A DNA stretch of 64,000 nucleotides from CAZYBG01 sp964645155 (GTDB lineage Bacteria > Pseudomonadota > Alphaproteobacteria > Rhodobacterales > Rhodobacteraceae). The first letter of the stretch is position 1. Each line of letters starts with the position of its first letter. The translations under genes were made by a program, and so were the position numbers. The stretch is from assembly GCA_964645155.1 (NCBI GenBank), contig CAZYBG010000002.1, positions 1 through 64,000 of the forward strand. The letters are read 5' to 3'. Positions 9,232 to 17,829 of this stretch are shown in pieces. A model generated the notes under the pieces. The model was not told the origin of the DNA, searched no databases, and was given only the letters and a program-made list of their open reading frames with translations.

Positions 9232-10089
9232 ATGGGATCGAAACTCGACTCGCGCTCCATCGGCCTCGACGTCGGCCTGTCGTTCATCCGCTGGCTGACC
9301 GGGCGGGAAAACCTGCACTACGGGCTTTGGACCGGGCTCGAGGTCACCGCCGGCAATCTCGGCGCGGCGCAGGAGGCCTATACCCGCAAGCTCTTCGGCC
9401 TGCTGCCGCAAGGCCGGGCGCTTCGCATCCTCGACATCGGCGGCGGCGCGGGCGAGACGGCGGCAAAGCTCGTCGAGCTCGGCCACCGGGTCGAGATCGT
9501 GGTGCCGTCGCGGCTTCTGGCCGAGCGCTGCCGCCGCAATGCCGGCCAGGCGCGGGTGCACGAGACGACGTTCGAGGCCTTTCAGAGCGACAATGCCTTC
9601 GACATCTGCCTGTTCTCGGAAAGCTTCCAGTACATCCCGCTCGAGGTCGCGCTGTCGAAGGCGGCCGGGCTTCTGGCGCCTGGCGGCGAGATCGTGATCG
9701 CCGACTGCTTCCGCACCGAGGCCTATCGCGGGCGCAACGCGCATGGCCCGAAGCCTGGTGGCGGCCATCGCCTGGACCGCTTCAGGGAGGTGCTGACCAG
9801 CAAGGGCCTTTGGATCCTGCACGAGGAGGAAATCACCGATGCTGTCGCTCCGTCGATCGACCTCGAGCAGGGGCTGTTCCACGTCTTCGGCCACGCGATC
9901 GCGCGCGTCGACGGCGCCATCGCCGAGGCGCGGCCGCGCCAGCGCTGGCTGCTGAACCGGGCGGTACGCCTGTTCGTGCCTGCACGGCGGCGCGACGCGC
10001 TGATGGCGCGGCTCACCGGCAACGAGCGGACGGCGGCGGAGTTCAAGATCTACAACCGCTATCTGATGCTGCGCCTGGCGCCGGCCTGA
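9232..10089 (+). CDS. Class I SAM-dependent methyltransferase
   Basis: A 285-residue Rossmann methyltransferase. The SAM-binding glycine motif ILDIGGGAG lies at residues 66-74, preceded by the LHYGLW segment typical of small-molecule/lipid methyltransferases of the UbiE/CFA group. FDICLFSESFQYIP matches motif III and LAPGGEIVIADC motif IV. The substrate is unknown. GTG at 9229 and ATG at 9232 are adjacent possible starts. It is followed after 80 nt by ManC and phosphomannomutase, which may mean methylation of a mannose-derived glycan, but that is only positional inference. Confidence 0.82.
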   Translation: MGSKLDSRSIGLDVGLSFIRWLTGRENLHYGLWTGLEVTAGNLGAAQEAYTRKLFGLLPQGRALRILDIGGGAGETAAKLVELGHRVEIVVPSRLLAERCRRNAGQARVHETTFEAFQSDNAFDICLFSESFQYIPLEVALSKAAGLLAPGGEIVIADCFRTEAYRGRNAHGPKPGGGHRLDRFREVLTSKGLWILHEEEITDAVAPSIDLEQGLFHVFGHAIARVDGAIAEARPRQRWLLNRAVRLFVPARRRDALMARLTGNERTAAEFKIYNRYLMLRLAPA

Positions 10090-10169
10090 ACGGGCGGAGC
10101 CGCCGCGGCTTGATCCCGCCGCGGCGGGCACTTATCGCTGGGGTTGAGCAGACCCGGAGCCGCACGCGC

Positions 10170-11585
10170 ATGATCCATCCTGTTCTCCTTTGCGGTGGCG
10201 CGGGCACCCGGCTCTGGCCGCTGTCGAGGAAGAGCTTTCCCAAGCAGTTCGCGCCCCTCACCGGGGCCGAGAGCCTGTTCCAGGCGGCGGCGCTGCGGGC
10301 CGCCGGCGACGGGTTCGCCGCGCCGACCGTCGTCACTGCCGCCGACTTCCGCTTCATCGTGACCGAGCAGCTGGCGGCCGCCGGTATCGACCCCGGCGCG
10401 ATCCTGATCGAGCCGGAGCCGCGGAACACCGCCCCGGCGGTGATCGCCGCGGCGCTGCATCTTGCGGCCGAGGATCCCGATGCCGTCCTCCTGGTCATGC
10501 CGTCCGACCATGCGGTGGCCGATCCCGCGGCGTTCCGGGCGGCGGCGGCGGCCGCGCGCGCGGCGGCAGAGGGCGGCGCACTCGTCACCTTCGGCGTCGT
10601 GCCGGACAGGCCCGAGACGGGCTACGGCTATGTCGAGCTTGAGGACGAACCAGCGGCGGGGCCGGCGGTTCCGCTGAAGCGGTTCGTGGAGAAGCCCGAC
10701 GCGGCCGAGGCGGGGCGGATGCTGGCCTCGGGGCGGTACCTCTGGAACGCCGGGATCTTCCTCTTCACCGCGCGGGCCCTGCTTGCGGCCGTCGAGACGC
10801 ATGCGCCGGGCCTTCTGGGGCCGGTACGCGCTGCCGTCGCCGGCGCGCGCCCGGACCTCGGGTTCCTGCGCCTCGCCCCCGAACCCTGGGCGACGGTCGA
10901 GGCGATCTCGCTCGACTACGCGGTCATGGAACGCGCGCGCAACCTCGCGGTGGTGCCCTTCCCCGGCGGCTGGTCCGATCTCGGCGGATGGGATGCGGTG
11001 TGGCGCGCCGGGGCACCCGATGCCGACGGCGTCGCCGTGGGGGGCGGGGCGACGGCGATCGACTGCGCCGACACGCTCCTGCGGTCGGAAAGCCGCGATC
11101 TTGCGCTGGTCGGGATCGGGCTCAGGGACATCGTGGCGATCGCCATGCCCGATGCGGTGCTGGTCGCTGCGCGGGACCGCGCGCAAGAGGTGCGCGAGGT
11201 GGTGGCCGCGCTGCGCGCCAAGGGCGCACCGCAGGCCGAGCACTTCCCCCGGGTGCACCGGCCCTGGGGGTGGTACGAGAGCCTCGTCGCCGGCGACCGC
11301 TTTCAGGTGAAGCGGATCGTGGTGCATCCCGGCGCCGCGCTGTCGCTGCAGAGCCACATCCACCGGGCCGAGCACTGGATCGTCGTCGAGGGCACCGCGC
11401 GCGTCACGATCGGCGACGAGACCCGCCTGGTCAGCGAGAACCAGTCGGTCTACGTCGCGGTCGGCCAGCGCCACCGCCTGGAGAATCCCGGCCGGGTGCC
11501 GATGGCGCTGATCGAGGTGCAGACCGGGGCCTATCTGGGCGAGGACGACATCGTGCGCTACGACGACGTCTACGCGCGGGGCTGA
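10170..11585 (+). CDS. manC: Mannose-1-phosphate guanylyltransferase / mannose-6-phosphate isomerase
   Basis: A bifunctional type II enzyme of 471 residues that makes GDP-mannose. The N-terminal nucleotidyltransferase opens with PVLLCGGAGTRLWPLSRKSF (GTP-binding loop), and shows EPEPRNTAPA, MPSDHAV and FVEKPD. The C-terminal cupin isomerase (from about residue 360) has RPWGWYESL, HPGAALSLQSHIHRAEHWIV and GQRHRLENPG with the metal His residues. It lies just ahead of phosphomannomutase on the same strand, giving both steps from mannose-6-P to GDP-mannose for exopolysaccharide or LPS. Domain order and length match AlgA/XanB/ManC. Confidence 0.95.
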   Translation: MIHPVLLCGGAGTRLWPLSRKSFPKQFAPLTGAESLFQAAALRAAGDGFAAPTVVTAADFRFIVTEQLAAAGIDPGAILIEPEPRNTAPAVIAAALHLAAEDPDAVLLVMPSDHAVADPAAFRAAAAAARAAAEGGALVTFGVVPDRPETGYGYVELEDEPAAGPAVPLKRFVEKPDAAEAGRMLASGRYLWNAGIFLFTARALLAAVETHAPGLLGPVRAAVAGARPDLGFLRLAPEPWATVEAISLDYAVMERARNLAVVPFPGGWSDLGGWDAVWRAGAPDADGVAVGGGATAIDCADTLLRSESRDLALVGIGLRDIVAIAMPDAVLVAARDRAQEVREVVAALRAKGAPQAEHFPRVHRPWGWYESLVAGDRFQVKRIVVHPGAALSLQSHIHRAEHWIVVEGTARVTIGDETRLVSENQSVYVAVGQRHRLENPGRVPMALIEVQTGAYLGEDDIVRYDDVYARG

Positions 11586-11590
11586 GGCCG

Positions 11591-13087
11591 GTGCGCAGAC
11601 CCCATCCCGAGGTCCGGCCCAACACCTTCGCCTTCCTCGCCGAGGCGATGATCGCGCCCACCGGCTTTCGCGACTACGATGCGCGCTGGCGGTTTCCAGA
11701 GGAGATCAACCTGCCCGGGCTGACGGCGGTGGGCCTCGGCCTCGGCACGCAGATCCGGCGGCGCGGCGGGCCGCGGCGGATCGTCGTCGGCAACGACTAC
11801 CGCGACTACGCCGTCGCGGTGAAGCAGGCGCTGATGCTCGGCCTCGTCCAGGCAGGGGTGGAGGTGATCGACATCGGGCCCTGCCTGTCGCCGATGGCCT
11901 ACTTCGCGCGCATCCATCTCGACGCTCCGGCCGTCGCGATGGTGACGGCAAGCCACAACCCGAACGGCTGGACCGGCGTGAAGATGGGCCTCGCGCCACC
12001 CTTCACCCACGGGCCGGAGGAGATGGCGGACCTCCGGTCGCTGGTGCTCGAAGGCGCGGCCGAGGCGGCGCGGGGCGGCAGCTGGCGCCCTGCGGACGGG
12101 GTCGGCGAGGCGTATCTGGACGACCTTGCCCGGGGCATCCGCCTGTCGCGCCCGCTCCGCGTCGTCTGCGCCACGGGCAATGGTACGGCGGGAGCCTTCG
12201 CGCCGGCGCTGCTGGCCCGGATCGGGGCCGAGGTCGTGCCGCTCCACACCCGGCCGGACTACAGCTTTCCGCACTACAACCCGAATCCCGAGGCCATGGA
12301 GATGCTGCACGACATGGCCCGCGCGGTGCGTGGCTCGGGGGCGGACATCGCGCTCGGCTTCGACGGCGACGGCGACCGCTGCGGCATCGTCGACGACCGG
12401 GGCGAGGAGATCTTCGCCGACAAGATCGGGCTGCTCCTGGCGCGCGACCTCGCTCGCCGCCATCCCGGCGCGCATTTCCTCGTCGACGTGAAGTCGACGG
12501 GCCTCTTCGCGCACGACGCCGAACTCGCGGCGGCAGGTGCGACGGCGGAATACTGGCGCACGGGCCACAGCCACATGAAGCGGCGCATGGCCGAGACAGG
12601 CGCGCTCGCGGCCTTCGAGAAGTCGGGCCATTTCTTCTTCGGCCCGCCGGTCGGGCGCGGCTATGACTGCGGCCTGCGCGCGGCAGTCGAGATCTGCCGG
12701 CTTCTCGACCGGGCCGGAGGGCGCAGTCTCTCCGACCTGCACGCGGCGCTGCCCCGCGCCTTCACGTCGCCGACGATGTCCGCCCGATGCGCCGACACCG
12801 AGAAGCGCGAGGTCGTCGACGGGATCGTGGCGCGGCTCGAGCGGATGGCGGCCGCCGGCGGGCAGCTCGGCGGCCACCGCATCGCCGGCCTGGTCGGCAT
12901 CGACGGCGCCCGGGTGGCGCTGGCACATGGCGGCTGGGCGCTGGTCCGCGCGTCGTCGAACGTGCCTGCGCTGGTGGTGGTCTGCGAAAGCCCCGAGAGC
13001 CGCGACGACCTGCGCGCCATCTTCGCGGCGGTCGATGCGATCCTGCGCGAGGACCCGCGCGTCGGCCCCTACGACCAGACGTTGTAG
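11591..13087 (+). CDS. Phosphomannomutase/phosphoglucomutase
   Basis: 498 residues, alpha-D-phosphohexomutase superfamily, converting mannose-6-P to mannose-1-P (and probably the glucose isomers). The four signature loops are present: phosphoserine Ser121 in TASHNPNGW, the metal loop DGDGDR at 258-263, the sugar loop FEKSGHFFF (usually GEMSGH) and the phosphate loop RASSNVPALV. The start is GTG at 11591, 5 nt after the ManC stop with GAGG before it; the opening PEVRPNTFAFLAEAMIAPTG matches rhodobacterial homologues. It ends 6 nt from the convergent mtaB. Confidence 0.94.
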   Translation: MRRPHPEVRPNTFAFLAEAMIAPTGFRDYDARWRFPEEINLPGLTAVGLGLGTQIRRRGGPRRIVVGNDYRDYAVAVKQALMLGLVQAGVEVIDIGPCLSPMAYFARIHLDAPAVAMVTASHNPNGWTGVKMGLAPPFTHGPEEMADLRSLVLEGAAEAARGGSWRPADGVGEAYLDDLARGIRLSRPLRVVCATGNGTAGAFAPALLARIGAEVVPLHTRPDYSFPHYNPNPEAMEMLHDMARAVRGSGADIALGFDGDGDRCGIVDDRGEEIFADKIGLLLARDLARRHPGAHFLVDVKSTGLFAHDAELAAAGATAEYWRTGHSHMKRRMAETGALAAFEKSGHFFFGPPVGRGYDCGLRAAVEICRLLDRAGGRSLSDLHAALPRAFTSPTMSARCADTEKREVVDGIVARLERMAAAGGQLGGHRIAGLVGIDGARVALAHGGWALVRASSNVPALVVVCESPESRDDLRAIFAAVDAILREDPRVGPYDQTL

Positions 13088-13093
13088 CCCGCG

Positions 13094-14368
13094 TCAGGCG
13101 GCGAGGAGACGCGCGCCGTCATGGCCCGCGATCCGCACTGTCACGAGGGCGCCCTCGGCCCGCGGCGTGCCGAGCCGCACTTCGGCGAACTGCTCGGTGC
13201 GGCCCGTCAGCGGGCCTTCGGTCAGCACGCAGTGCTGCCGGCCGACCTGCGCCGCGAGGTGCCGGGCAAGGGCTGCGTCCCCCGCGGCGCGAAGTCGCGC
13301 CGCGCGCTCGCGGATCGCCGGCCCGGCGACCTGTGGCATCCGTGCCGCGGGCGTCCCCTTGCGCGGGCTGAACGGAAAGACATGCAGGAACGTCAGCCCG
13401 CAGTCCTCGACCAGCCGCAGCGAGTTCTCGAACGCGGCATCGGTCTCGGTCGGAAAGCCGGCAATGATGTCGGCGCCGAAGACGATGCCGGGGCGGAGCA
13501 CCCGCGCCTCGGCACAGAAGCGCACCGCGTCGTCCCGCAGGTGCCGCCGCTTCATCCGCTTGAGGACGAGGTCGTCGCCCGCCTGGAGCGAGAGGTGCAG
13601 GTGCGGCATCAGCCGCGGCTCGGTCGCGATCGCCTCCATCAGCGCGGGATCGGCCTCGACCTGGTCGATCGAGGAGATGCGCAGCCGCGGCACCCCGGTC
13701 AGCCGCAGGATGCGCCGCACCAGGTCGCCCAGCCGCGGCACGCCCGGAAGGTCGGCGCCCCACGAGGTCAGATCGACCCCCGTCAGGACCACCTCGTTGA
13801 AGCCGCGGTCGACGAGCCGCGCGATCTGCTCCACCACGACCCCCGCGGGAACCGACCGCGAATTGCCGCGGCCGTAGGGGATGATGCAGAAGGTGCAGCG
13901 ATGATCGCAGCCGTTCTGCACCTGGACATAGGCGCGGTGGCGGCCGAAGCCGTCGATCAGGTGGCCGGCCGTCTCGCGCACCGACATGATGTCGTCGACC
14001 TGCACGCGCTCGGTCCGGCCGACGAAATCCGGCGCGAGCGAGGCCGCCATGCCGGCCCAGGTTTCCGCCCGCATCTTCTCGGCATTGCCGATGACGCGGG
14101 TGACCTCGGGCATAGCGGCGAAGGTCGCCGGTTCGGTCTGCGCGGCGCAGCCGGTCACGATCAGCGGCGCGCCCGGGTTCTCGCGGCCGAGCCTGCGGAT
14201 CTCGCGCCTCGCCTTGCGGACCGCCTCGGCCGTCACGGCGCAGGTGTTGACCACCACCGCGCCCGTAAGCCCCGCCGCGGCGGCAAGCTCCCGCATCGCT
14301 TCGGTCTCGTAGGCGTTGAGCCGGCAGCCGAACGTGGCGAAGACCGGCGGGCGCCCGGGCGCGTTCAC
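13094..14368 (-). CDS. mtaB: tRNA (t6A37)-methylthiotransferase MtaB
   Basis: A 424-residue radical-SAM enzyme that converts t6A37 to ms2t6A37 in ANN-decoding tRNAs. The N-terminal MTTase domain carries cluster ligands Cys15, Cys43 and Cys74; the radical-SAM CxxxCxxC is C154-C158-C161 in NGCDHRCTFC; a C-terminal TRAM-like region includes the segment LTGRTEQFAEV. The LNAYETEAM and IPYGRGNSRS segments distinguish MtaB from MiaB and RimO. Its start overlaps the dapF stop by 4 nt, so the two form an operon. Confidence 0.95.
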   Translation of the reverse strand: MNAPGRPPVFATFGCRLNAYETEAMRELAAAAGLTGAVVVNTCAVTAEAVRKARREIRRLGRENPGAPLIVTGCAAQTEPATFAAMPEVTRVIGNAEKMRAETWAGMAASLAPDFVGRTERVQVDDIMSVRETAGHLIDGFGRHRAYVQVQNGCDHRCTFCIIPYGRGNSRSVPAGVVVEQIARLVDRGFNEVVLTGVDLTSWGADLPGVPRLGDLVRRILRLTGVPRLRISSIDQVEADPALMEAIATEPRLMPHLHLSLQAGDDLVLKRMKRRHLRDDAVRFCAEARVLRPGIVFGADIIAGFPTETDAAFENSLRLVEDCGLTFLHVFPFSPRKGTPAARMPQVAGPAIRERAARLRAAGDAALARHLAAQVGRQHCVLTEGPLTGRTEQFAEVRLGTPRAEGALVTVRIAGHDGARLLAA

Positions 14369-15204
14369 GGCAGGCTCGCGAGGAAGGCGGGCGTCAGCAC
14401 GCCGTCGAAGACATGCATCGTCGGGCCGCTCAGCCAGACGCCGTCGTCGCGCCAGTCGACGCCGAGGATGCCGCCATCAACGCGGACGGTGACCGTGCGC
14501 CCGGTGAGGCCGCGCCGGGCCGCCGCCACCGCCGCCGCGCAGGCGCAGGAGCCGGAGGCGAGGGTGATGCCGGTCCCCCGCTCCCAGATCCTGAGCCGGA
14601 TCTCGCTGCCGGAGAGGATCTGGACGACCTCGACATTGGTGCGCTCGGGGAACAGCGGGTGGTGCTCATAGCGGGCACCGAACTCGGCCAGCGGAATCGC
14701 TTCGGCATCGGGCACGAAGAAGGTGCAGTGCGGGTTGCCCATGCCGGTGCCCACCGGCAGCCCCTCGATCGGGAGTTCGGCGGTATCCATCGCTTCGGCG
14801 AGCGGGATGCCCGCCCAGTCGAAGATCGGCGGCCCCATGTTGACGGTCGTCAACCCGGCGCCGGCATCCTCGGCGGCGAGGAGGCCGCGGGCGGTGCGCA
14901 GGACGAGGCGCGCCTTGCCAGTCCGGTCAAGCTCGCGCCGCGCGATGCACCGCGTCGCATTGCCGCAGGCCGCGCTTTCCGAGCCGTCGGAGTTCCAGAA
15001 GGTGAGCTTGAGGTCGGCGTCGTCGTCGTCGTCGATCACGGCGAGCTGGTCGAAGCCCACGCCCCGATGCCGGTCGCCGAGCGCACGGGCAAGCCCGGCC
15101 GCGACAGGCATGTCGCGGCCGCGCCGGTCGATCACGACGAAGTCGTTGCCCAGCCCGTGCATCTTCAGGAACGGGAGGCCGCCTTGTTGCTCAGTCTCGC
15201 GCAT
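14365..15204 (-). CDS. dapF: Diaminopimelate epimerase
   Basis: Converts LL- to meso-diaminopimelate for lysine and peptidoglycan, by a PLP-independent two-cysteine mechanism. 279 residues. The two catalytic cysteines are Cys80 in SAACGNATRC and Cys220 in ASGSCACA. KMHGLGNDFVVID near the start and GNPHCTFFV are further signatures. The ATG at 15204 is chosen by family alignment; the frame is open further up. There is no Shine-Dalgarno, and a TATACC box (15212-15217) ends only 7 bases before the ATG, so the transcript could be leaderless. Divergent from the GT2 gene. Confidence 0.96.
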   Translation of the reverse strand: MRETEQQGGLPFLKMHGLGNDFVVIDRRGRDMPVAAGLARALGDRHRGVGFDQLAVIDDDDDADLKLTFWNSDGSESAACGNATRCIARRELDRTGKARLVLRTARGLLAAEDAGAGLTTVNMGPPIFDWAGIPLAEAMDTAELPIEGLPVGTGMGNPHCTFFVPDAEAIPLAEFGARYEHHPLFPERTNVEVVQILSGSEIRLRIWERGTGITLASGSCACAAAVAAARRGLTGRTVTVRVDGGILGVDWRDDGVWLSGPTMHVFDGVLTPAFLASLP

Positions 15205-15322
15205 GACGCGCGGTATAGACCCGGCGCAGCCGCGAATCCAGCGGGGCCCGCGCAGCACTCTCGCCTCGGCCCGCACGCCGTGGTATCGCCGCCGCGCGAG
15301 CAGCGAGACGAGGAGCGCGGAG

Positions 15323-16072
15323 ATGCAGAGCCATGCGCCTGCCCTCTCCATCGTGATCCCCATGCGGAACGAGGCTGGAAATGCCGGGGCCCTGCTGGCG
15401 GAGATTGCCGCCGGTGCCGCCGCGCTGCCGCCCTACGAGGTGATCGCGGTCGATGACGGCTCGCAGGACACGACGGCCGAGGTGATCGCGCGGTTTGCCG
15501 CCGCCGACCCGCGCGTGCGGCTCGTCCGGCATCCGCGATCCGCGGGCCAGAGCGCGGCCGTCCACTCGGGCGTGCTCGCGGCGCGCGCACCCGTCGTCGC
15601 GACGCTGGACGGCGACGGGCAGAACCCGCCGGGCGAGCTTCCGAAGCTGGTCGCGCCCTTGCTCGACACGGGCTCGCCCACCGTCGGGCTGGTCGCCGGG
15701 CAGCGCGTCGGGCGGCGGGACCCGGTGTCGAAGCGCCTCGCCTCGCGGGCCGCGAACGCGATCCGCGGCTGGCTGCTGCGGGACGGCACGCGCGACACCG
15801 GCTGTGGGCTCAAGGCGTTCCGCCGCGAGGCATTCCTGCGGCTGCCCTACTTCGACCACATGCACCGCTACCTCCCGGCGCTGTTCCGGCGCGACGGCTG
15901 GCAGATCGTCCTCGTCGATGTCGGCCACAGGCCGCGGCTGGCCGGCCGGTCGAACTACACCAATCTCCACCGCGCGCTTGTCGGGATCGCCGACCTTCTC
16001 GGCGTCGTCTGGCTGATACGTCGGCGCAAGAAGGTGGTCCCCGAGGAACCTGCATTGCACGAGGGGCCCTGA
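15323..16072 (+). CDS. Family 2 glycosyltransferase (DPM1/ArnC-like)
   Basis: A 249-residue GT-A enzyme predicted to transfer a sugar from a nucleotide donor to polyprenyl phosphate. ALSIVIPMRNEAGNAG begins the fold, VDDGSQDTT and LDGDGQNPPG supply the acidic nucleotide/metal sites, and GQRVGRRDPVSKRLASR plus RDTGCGLKAFRR match dolichol-phosphate-mannose synthase-like enzymes. No C-terminal membrane helices are evident. It has a good GAGGAG ribosome site and is the first gene of a compact four-gene run (GT2, LAB_N, ArnT-like, PAP2), ending 4 nt before the next start. Confidence 0.9.
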   Translation: MQSHAPALSIVIPMRNEAGNAGALLAEIAAGAAALPPYEVIAVDDGSQDTTAEVIARFAAADPRVRLVRHPRSAGQSAAVHSGVLAARAPVVATLDGDGQNPPGELPKLVAPLLDTGSPTVGLVAGQRVGRRDPVSKRLASRAANAIRGWLLRDGTRDTGCGLKAFRREAFLRLPYFDHMHRYLPALFRRDGWQIVLVDVGHRPRLAGRSNYTNLHRALVGIADLLGVVWLIRRRKKVVPEEPALHEGP

Positions 16073-16076
16073 CGGC

Positions 16077-16391
16077 ATGGTGGAGAAGCTGTTCACGCTG
16101 CTGCACGTCGAAAGCTGGACCGGGTTCTGGTGGGTCGTCTTCGGCCTGTCGGCGCAGATGATGTTCATGATGCGCTTCATCGTGCAGTGGCTCGCCTCGG
16201 AACGGGCGGGACGTTCCGTCGTCCCCATCGCGTTCTGGTACTTCTCGCTCGCGGGCGGCGTGATGCTGCTCTCCTATGCGGTCTACCGCCGCGATCCGGT
16301 CTTCGTGCTGGGCCAGTCGCTTGGCCTGCTGATCTACCTGCGCAACCTCTGGCTGATCCATGCCGAGCGCCGCCGCTCCGCCCGACCGTAG
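16077..16391 (+). CDS. LpxB N-terminal-like (LAB_N) small membrane protein
   Basis: A 104-residue protein with three hydrophobic segments, of the lipid-A-disaccharide synthase N-terminal domain family (LAB_N), which occurs as a stand-alone protein resembling small ArnE/F-like transporters. Visible are WTGFWWVVFGLSAQMMFMM, RFIVQWLASERAGRSVVP and AFWYFSLAGGVMLLSYAVY, the conserved core. It may flip or organise the lipid-linked sugar made by the upstream GT2 for the downstream ArnT-like enzyme; this is inference from gene order. It overlaps the next gene by 32 nt. Confidence 0.85.
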   Translation: MVEKLFTLLHVESWTGFWWVVFGLSAQMMFMMRFIVQWLASERAGRSVVPIAFWYFSLAGGVMLLSYAVYRRDPVFVLGQSLGLLIYLRNLWLIHAERRRSARP

Positions 16392-17829
16392 CTGGCTCGG
16401 CCCGGCGCTCGCCATCGTGGGGGCGGTCACGCTGGCCCGGGTCGCGGTCCTGGCTGTCGCGCGCCACGACCTCTTCGTGGACGAGGCGCAGTACTGGCTC
16501 TGGGGCCAGGACTTCGCCTTCGGCTACTACTCCAAGCCGCCGCTGATCGCCTGGGTCATCGGCGGGACGACCGCGCTGGCCGGAAGCGATGCGCCGTTCT
16601 GGATCCGCCTGCCGGCGCCGCTGTTCCATGCAGCGACCGCGCTGATCCTCGGCGCGATTGCGGCGCGGCACATCTCGGGCCGCGCGGCCGTCTGGGTCGC
16701 TGCGGGCTTCGTCACCCTGCCGATGGTGGCGCTCGGCAGCCTGCTGATCTCGACCGACACGATCATGTTCCCGTTCCTCGCCCTGGCGCTTGGCGGCTAT
16801 CTCGGCCTCCTGCTGCCAGGCGGCGGCGGGCGGCCGGGGCGCGCGGCCGGCGTCGGCGTGGCGCTGGGGCTCGCGTTTCTCGCCAAGTACTCGGCCGCCT
16901 TCTATCTGGTGATCGTGGCAGCGGCGGCTTTGCGCCCGAACCTTCGGCCGGTGCCCGGCGACGCGGCGGCGATCCTCGCCGCGTTCGGCCTGACGATCGC
17001 GCCCAACCTGCTCTGGAACGCGGCGAACGGCTTCGCCACCGTGTCGCACACGGTCGACAACAGCGGCTGGCGGGAGGGCCCGGCGCTCGATCTGGCGTCG
17101 TCGCTCGAGTTTCTGGCGTCGCAGTTGCTCGTCTTCGGGCCGATCCTGTTCGGCGCGCTGATGCTTGCCACCGCCGCAGCGTTCCGCCCCGGGGCGGGGC
17201 GCATCCGACACCTTCTTGCAGTGCTGGCACTACCGCTCGTCCTCGTCTTCACGCTGCAGGCGCTCTTTTCGCGTGCGAACGCCAACTGGGCCGCGCCGGC
17301 CTACCTCGCCGGCACGCTTCTTGCGGTGCCCTGGCTCCTCGGGCGGGCGCGCGGCTGGCTTTTGGCCTCGTTCGTCGTGAACGGCGCGCTCTGCCTCGCC
17401 CTGCCGATCGCGGCGATGCAGGCCGACACGTTGCGGATCGGCGGGCGCCTCGTCCTTGCCCGCTACGCCGGGCTCGACGAGCTGAGCCGCTCGATCCTCG
17501 CGGAGGCCGAGGCACGGGGCGCGGTGGCGATCCTTGCCGAGGAACGGGCGGTGCTGGCCGACCTTTTCCATACCGGGCGCGACGCGGCGCTGCCGGTCTT
17601 CGCCTGGCCCCGTGACGGGTCGCCGCGCAACCACTACGAGCAGCGCCATGCCTATGCCGGCGCCGCGCAGGGCCCGCTCTTCGCCGTCACCCGGGGCGAG
17701 CGGGCACCGCCCTGCGCCGGCGCGCCCGATGGCGCGCCCGACGGCGTCATCGACCCCGGGCCGGGCGCCTACGAGGGGCGGCCGTTCCGGTTCTGGCTGG
17801 TCCCGCCCGACTGCTGGCCGGCGCCGTGA
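16360..17829 (+). CDS. ArnT-like membrane glycosyltransferase (PMT/GT39-83)
   Basis: A 489-residue polytopic membrane protein with about 8-11 hydrophobic helices and a C-terminal soluble tail (about residues 385-489). The first periplasmic loop has the family motif DLFVDEAQYWLWGQD followed by YYSKPPLIAW, where the acidic residues bind the lipid-phosphate sugar. LAKYSAAFYL, and FSRANANWAAPAYL near helix 7, also match. Such enzymes move a sugar from undecaprenyl phosphate to lipid A or another acceptor on the periplasmic face. The start overlaps the LAB_N gene by 32 nt and the end overlaps the PAP2 gene by 4 nt. Confidence 0.9.
   Translation: MPSAAAPPDRSWLGPALAIVGAVTLARVAVLAVARHDLFVDEAQYWLWGQDFAFGYYSKPPLIAWVIGGTTALAGSDAPFWIRLPAPLFHAATALILGAIAARHISGRAAVWVAAGFVTLPMVALGSLLISTDTIMFPFLALALGGYLGLLLPGGGGRPGRAAGVGVALGLAFLAKYSAAFYLVIVAAAALRPNLRPVPGDAAAILAAFGLTIAPNLLWNAANGFATVSHTVDNSGWREGPALDLASSLEFLASQLLVFGPILFGALMLATAAAFRPGAGRIRHLLAVLALPLVLVFTLQALFSRANANWAAPAYLAGTLLAVPWLLGRARGWLLASFVVNGALCLALPIAAMQADTLRIGGRLVLARYAGLDELSRSILAEAEARGAVAILAEERAVLADLFHTGRDAALPVFAWPRDGSPRNHYEQRHAYAGAAQGPLFAVTRGERAPPCAGAPDGAPDGVIDPGPGAYEGRPFRFWLVPPDCWPAP

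Noticed and set aside
10059..11474. Long minus-strand frame across manC
   Set aside because: It covers a clear ManC gene and has low-complexity sequence.
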